IMG/VR virus record: IMGVR_UViG_3300025168_000387
Coordinates: 1 to 31,123 of that record
Reading direction: 5' to 3' (one strand)
Length of the DNA: 31,123 nt
From: a virus
Below the pieces are notes generated by a model. It did no database searches. It saw nothing but the letters and a program-made list of their open reading frames with translations, and had not been told where the DNA came from. Both the position numbers and the translations under genes were made by a program. Each line of letters begins with the position of its first letter. Within the stretch, counting starts at the first letter, position 1. Of the stretch, positions 27,638-31,123 are shown one piece after another.

Positions 27638-28750
27638 TCAGAAAGAAATCTGAATTTGGGTGCGTAGAACGTACTCACCTGAGTCGCCTGAACGCCATCC
27701 AGTCTCACCCAAGTCCCAAGCACCGTTAATGCCATTAAGTGCATAACCGAGGTCGGTTGTCCACTTGACATTATCATTGATGAAGTAGTTTCCACCAACG
27801 GTAAATGTGCTTAGATTCTCGTCGAAACCTTCAAGTTCACCGTACTCATATGCAACGAAACCTTGGAAGTTCTCGAAGCAGAAGTATCCTGCCTGAACAG
27901 TTGCACCCCAGTTGTCGCCAGCGTCTCCGCTAGTTGCAACATAAGCCGCAGTCAGGTCAAGACCACCTGTAGATACCTTGGTATCGAGGGTGTATGTGGT
28001 GTAGTCAGAATCAACCAAATCGTTGTACGAAATGGCTGCACCAACATTCCACCAGTCGAGTACATCGACACCAAAACGAGCAGTAAAAGCCTGTCCGTTC
28101 TGAACGCCTGCACCATTGGCAGTGTTGAACCCATCAGTATATGCACCAGCAAAATCGAATCGACCGAAGTCACGACTCCACTGAATACCCTGTGAACGTC
28201 CCTGTCCAAACGTATTTGCTACGATTGAACGGTCAGTCATAAGGGTGTCCTGTTGTGCAACAAGGACTTCACGCATAAAGGGTGATTTGAACTGTCCTAC
28301 GCGGAAAGTTCCACCGAAAAGACCTCCTTGTGCATACGCATCCTTGAGGTCGAAAGTGTTTGTGCTGTCACTCCATTGACCGCTTACCTTATACTCCCAG
28401 TCGTAAATATCACCAGAAAGAATAAGTCTTGCACGGGGAACATTGAAACCGTGATTGGATTCAAGTCCACCGCCACCGCTATACGAATAGCGAGTCTGTA
28501 GGAACCCACCAAGGTTTACAGTTACGGGAGAGTTGCTCCCCTGAAACATTGTGCGGGTTTCGGCATCAGCGAGAACTTCACGAACGAGAGCCTTTGTGTA
28601 CTCTGCTCGTTGTTCTGCTTGCTCCATACGGTCTGCTCTTGCACGAAGTTGTGCAGGAGTCATATCATCTGCAAATGCAGGTGCGGCGAAAGTAATCGCC
28701 ACCAGTGCGGCAACGATGCCGCCATAAATTGTCATCTTCTTCTTACTCAT
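27638..28750 (-). CDS. Outer-membrane porin, OprO/OprP-like
   Basis: The product is 370 residues. Residues 1-27 are a signal peptide ending in APAFA. Residues 30-62 form a charged helix, probably a coiled coil for trimerisation or cell-wall contact. The rest alternates beta-strands with short turns (NLGGFLQTRYSYSGG, DIYDWEYKVSGQW, GGTFRVGQFKSPFMRE) and ends in phenylalanine (QIQISF), the assembly signal of outer-membrane beta-barrels. The pattern NLGG-F-x-Q-x-R-Y and the GQFK-x-P motif fit the phosphate-selective porin O/P family. Its presence in a phage suggests a change of host permeability or surface. It follows a small membrane gene, with a terminator-like hairpin between them. GGAG precedes the ATG. 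Confidence 0.85.
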   Translation of the reverse strand: MSKKKMTIYGGIVAALVAITFAAPAFADDMTPAQLRARADRMEQAEQRAEYTKALVREVLADAETRTMFQGSNSPVTVNLGGFLQTRYSYSGGGGLESNHGFNVPRARLILSGDIYDWEYKVSGQWSDSTNTFDLKDAYAQGGLFGGTFRVGQFKSPFMREVLVAQQDTLMTDRSIVANTFGQGRSQGIQWSRDFGRFDFAGAYTDGFNTANGAGVQNGQAFTARFGVDVLDWWNVGAAISYNDLVDSDYTTYTLDTKVSTGGLDLTAAYVATSGDAGDNWGATVQAGYFCFENFQGFVAYEYGELEGFDENLSTFTVGGNYFINDNVKWTTDLGYALNGINGAWDLGETGWRSGDSGEYVLRTQIQISF

Positions 28751-28770
28751 AGTAATCTCCTTAAGTCATA

Positions 28771-28801
28771 AAAAGATAGAGAAGGCAAGAATACCTTCTC
28801 T
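28771..28801 (-). terminator. Terminator-like hairpin between the small gene and the porin
   Basis: On the minus strand AGAGAAGG (28801-28794) pairs with CCTTCTCT (28785-28778), followed by a short T-rich tract (28777-28771). It may reduce read-through into the porin gene or stabilise the upstream message. Confidence 0.6.
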
Positions 28802-28819
28802 AGTTATTTCGAGTTTAAA

Positions 28820-29005
28820 TCAGTTGACTGCGTTAGTTACCAAGCCCCAGATGGACTGTAGTGCCTGACCAACCCAAACGACGCCATCCCAAGCGAATGG
28901 AACGAGAGCGAGGGTGATGAGCATTGAGCGGCAGATGCCAATCTTACCGAGGGCGGAAGTAACTACGTCGTTACCACACTGGACTTCACATTTAGAATTA
29001 GCCAT
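28820..29005 (-). CDS. Small membrane protein (61 aa)
   Basis: AAAAGGAG precedes the ATG. The product begins with two cysteines (SKCEVQCGNDVV), then one hydrophobic segment (SMLITLALVPFAWDGVVWVG) and a short amphipathic tail. It is the first gene behind the consensus promoter at 29135-29162 and is co-oriented with the porin. Strong promoter and structured leader suggest high expression. The function is unknown; a holin-like or envelope peptide is possible. Confidence 0.6.
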   Translation of the reverse strand: MANSKCEVQCGNDVVTSALGKIGICRSMLITLALVPFAWDGVVWVGQALQSIWGLVTNAVN

Positions 29006-29134
29006 AACTTTTTCTCCTTTTGATTAAGTCAAACCGTTGGCTAGAACGGGTGGTGCGAAAGCACCGTGGAGTCTACTCCGACTCCGTTAGAATATGTCTC
29101 TTATGTAGACATACTCGTTGTTAGTTAATCGTTC
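29006..29134 (-). promoter_or_regulatory. Structured 5' leader with three hairpins
   Basis: The leader of the small gene and porin unit is predicted to carry three consecutive hairpins: TATGTCT/AGACATA (29093-29113), GGAGTC/GACTCC (29068-29085) and GGTGC/GCACC (29052-29065, GAAA in the plus sense). Such compact stems near an RNA 5' end often protect messages from decay. Confidence 0.5.
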
Positions 29135-29162
29135 ATTATACAGTAATAAACGCTTGTGTCAA
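29135..29162 (-). promoter_or_regulatory. Consensus sigma70 promoter
   Basis: On the minus strand TTGACA (29162-29157), a 16-nt spacer and TATAAT (29140-29135), both perfect hexamers. It transcribes the small membrane gene and, past a hairpin, the porin. It is the strongest promoter match in the window. Confidence 0.85.
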
Positions 29163-29178
29163 ATTAAATTTGTTTTTT

Positions 29179-31101
29179 TTACCTGATTGGGCAGGCGCCA
29201 CTTTCACATTCTAGTTCATTTAATACATCACCAGCGGAAACACTCACCATTGGCTTTAGTTTAGAAGCCATTTTTTCGTATTCTTCTTTGGTGATTTCTT
29301 CATATGGTGCTTGGTCAAATCCGTGGTCGTTATGAAGAAGAAAACTTACAGTCTTGAGAGAGTTTTCGTAATGCTTCTCCATCCACGCTTTGATTTCGTC
29401 TAGTTCTTCTAGGCGATAATATACAGTGACGGATACTGAATTATCCGACCACTTTGTTTGTAATTCTTTGACAAGTTCAAGTTGCTTAACTGCACTCATA
29501 TCCTTGGCGAGAATAGTATCTCCATTGATATGACAGGGGAATTCAATAACAACAGTACCTCTATCTTCTGTACCATCAAACTGTCGTGCATATTCAACGT
29601 GATAATTTGATTCTCTGCAACTATCAACAAGTGCATCATCACTTGACATACGAACCCGACGAATAAAGTAATTCGCATATGCGGGGTGTACGCCAGGTGT
29701 GCTACCCGACAGAAGAGAAAGCGTACCAGAAGGCTTCACTGTTGTGAGGCGAATGCTTTCGGGATATCCCTTCTTGTCTGACCACTTCTTATCAAAATCA
29801 CGAAGTGAATCATAACATTCCTCCAACCAGTCTAACTTGTCTAGAGACTGGCAGATACCAGTAACACCCACACCGATTCGCATATTCTTGTGAACGACTT
29901 CTTCAGTCTGCTTGTGAATGAATGGCAAGGCACAAATTGCTTTCTGTGTCTTATACAGAAGTTTTGCACAATCCTTTAGTTCTGCCTTTGAATCGATATT
30001 GTTTAGATACATCTCAGATAGGTTGCAACATTCGTGCGACTCAAGAAGAATCTCTGCACAGGGGTTTACAATTTCACATTTGTCTTTTCTCTTGTCCTGT
30101 AGTCTTCCGTACTTCTGTGCAAGTGGCAGATTAAAGAAACCATAAGGTTCTCCCGAACCATCATAACCCTTCCATACAGTTTCGCTAATGTGGTCATACG
30201 AATCTGCATAGATTGTGTTGTTTGACATTGCACGCCAGTTCGGAACATTCCCCAAGTCCCAACGCTTTGCACGAAGGAACAGATAGTCATCGGGGTCACC
30301 GACAGCAATCTCAGCCGAACGACGAACATTTCCTGCGACCACAACAGAACCAATAATGTTACAGATGTCAAGAACATCAAGTGAGCGAAGTTTCTTTCCT
30401 TCACGCTCGCGGATTACTTCACCAATCTTTTCAATTCCTTCAATGAGAATGGCAGGACCAGATGCTTTACCACCAAATCCCTTAATACCTTCACCAGAAG
30501 AACGAACAAGAATAGTGGAGTAAGTGAACGATTCACCAGTATAGAAGTAGGACTTCAGGCACTTCTTGAGAAGTTTCACCCAACCTTCACGGGAATCTGG
30601 AACAATGTAATCTGCATCGTTTGTCTTTTGGTGAGTTACAGTCACATCCTCTTTGACACGGGGAAGGTCGTGTACGTCTTCCTTACGAATGGAAAATCCA
30701 ACACCACCACCAAGCATCAAGTTTTCAAAGATGAAACAAAAGTCATCGATGTCCCGAATACAAACACCCCAACAATTTAGGAGAGAGTTTGCACCAAAAC
30801 GGTCAACGGTTGTAGTGCCCAACTGCCAAAGCATTCGACCTGCAAAATTACATTTGAGGTTGAAGATGTAATCATAAAGTTGTTGTGCTTCCTTATTTGT
30901 GTAGTCGGCACCAATCTTCTGTGCGCCATTGATACACCTTGCGATAGTCTCCCACCATTCTTCATTTGTCCCATCCTCCTTTAGTCGAGAATATGTCCGC
31001 TTATAGACAATCTCACCAAGACCATTATAGCCCCAGTTTGGTTTCTTGGTTTTGTACTTTGATAGGAATTCCTCTGGAAGAATGTCACTGATGTATTGCA
31101 T
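29179..31101 (-). CDS. nrdJ: Adenosylcobalamin-dependent ribonucleoside-triphosphate reductase (class II)
   Basis: The product is 640 residues and complete; AAAGGAAAAAG precedes the ATG at 31101. It makes deoxyribonucleotides from ribonucleoside triphosphates with vitamin B12 as radical source. Conserved residues match the monomeric class II enzyme of Lactobacillus leichmannii: C110 in NCW (C119 there), C348 in NPCAEI with E350 (C408/E410, radical cysteine) and C359 in CNL (C419, exactly 11 residues later). The C-terminal pair is C632-x4-C637 (C731/C736). It is shorter than the roughly 740-residue Lactobacillus protein. Class II reductases are common in marine phages. It needs a thioredoxin-like reductant; the protein at 9955 is a candidate. 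Confidence 0.93.
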   Translation of the reverse strand: MQYISDILPEEFLSKYKTKKPNWGYNGLGEIVYKRTYSRLKEDGTNEEWWETIARCINGAQKIGADYTNKEAQQLYDYIFNLKCNFAGRMLWQLGTTTVDRFGANSLLNCWGVCIRDIDDFCFIFENLMLGGGVGFSIRKEDVHDLPRVKEDVTVTHQKTNDADYIVPDSREGWVKLLKKCLKSYFYTGESFTYSTILVRSSGEGIKGFGGKASGPAILIEGIEKIGEVIREREGKKLRSLDVLDICNIIGSVVVAGNVRRSAEIAVGDPDDYLFLRAKRWDLGNVPNWRAMSNNTIYADSYDHISETVWKGYDGSGEPYGFFNLPLAQKYGRLQDKRKDKCEIVNPCAEILLESHECCNLSEMYLNNIDSKAELKDCAKLLYKTQKAICALPFIHKQTEEVVHKNMRIGVGVTGICQSLDKLDWLEECYDSLRDFDKKWSDKKGYPESIRLTTVKPSGTLSLLSGSTPGVHPAYANYFIRRVRMSSDDALVDSCRESNYHVEYARQFDGTEDRGTVVIEFPCHINGDTILAKDMSAVKQLELVKELQTKWSDNSVSVTVYYRLEELDEIKAWMEKHYENSLKTVSFLLHNDHGFDQAPYEEITKEEYEKMASKLKPMVSVSAGDVLNELECESGACPIR

Positions 31102-31123
31102 AATCTACTTTTTCCTTTTTCGA

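Noticed and set aside
1-31123. CRISPR array, insertion sequence, integrase or attachment site
   Set aside because: No regularly spaced direct repeats, no transposase or recombinase motifs and no duplicated tRNA end were found.

Overview
This window looks like part of the genome of a large, lytic, T4-like marine tailed phage. The evidence is dense small genes with 4-nt ATGA overlaps, five scattered tRNA genes and a class II ribonucleotide reductase. A MoxR AAA+ ATPase stands next to a metallopeptidase/VWA-type gene. There are also several protein types familiar from T4-like cyanophages and pelagiphages (the GRFQPPTIGH nucleotidyltransferase, a DUF6267-like protein, an SH3-barrel protein, DUF4406) and glycine-rich or beta-helical structural proteins. 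No integrase, transposase or CRISPR array is seen. The host is not certain. Two proteins carry dockerin-type repeats of the form G-D-x-N-x-D-G-x-x-D-G-x-D-L-x-x-L-L-x-x-W, a style I associate most with planctomycetes, and one gene encodes an OprO/P-like porin of a Gram-negative outer membrane. A marine planctomycete-like host is therefore my best inference, not a demonstrated fact.

Layout. (1) 1-966: a leftward MoxR-partner gene, cut by the window edge, and an intergenic segment with two perfect DnaA boxes, framed by a 45-bp inverted repeat that forms two divergent promoters. (2) 967-13607: a long rightward run of AAA+, regulatory, nucleotide-metabolism (GMP reductase, deaminase-like, thioredoxin-like) and many small unknown genes. 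It is punctuated by tRNA-Gly, -Ile, -Lys, -Leu and -Arg, a structured RNA (3402-3509), a roughly 400-nt non-coding transcription unit (10972-11371) and a circularly permuted two-piece tmRNA gene (12540-12848). (3) 13594-15101, leftward: a glycine-rich fibre-like protein and two tandem paralogues. (4) 15170-23687, rightward: a KxDG protein, a nucleotidyltransferase/RimK ATP-grasp/RimB-like fusion, four small conserved phage-type proteins, a coiled-coil lipoprotein with three membrane segments and two dockerin-bearing proteins. (5) 23684-24883, leftward: a GIY-YIG nuclease and a lipoprotein trypsin-like protease. (6) 25022-26746: a large structural-type protein ending at a strong terminator. (7) 26823-31101, leftward: a structural-type protein, an outer-membrane porin, a small membrane protein driven by a consensus promoter, and the ribonucleotide reductase.

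How the parts fit together. One group supports translation and nucleotide supply during infection: tRNAs reading A-ending codons, a tmRNA, ribonucleotide reductase and GMP reductase. A second group is aimed at the cell envelope or outside of the host: a glycine-zipper lipoprotein, a coiled-coil lipoprotein, dockerin proteins, a secreted protease lipoprotein and a porin. That envelope set is unusually rich for a phage and is the most system-like novelty here, together with the permuted tmRNA and the putative DnaA-box origin.
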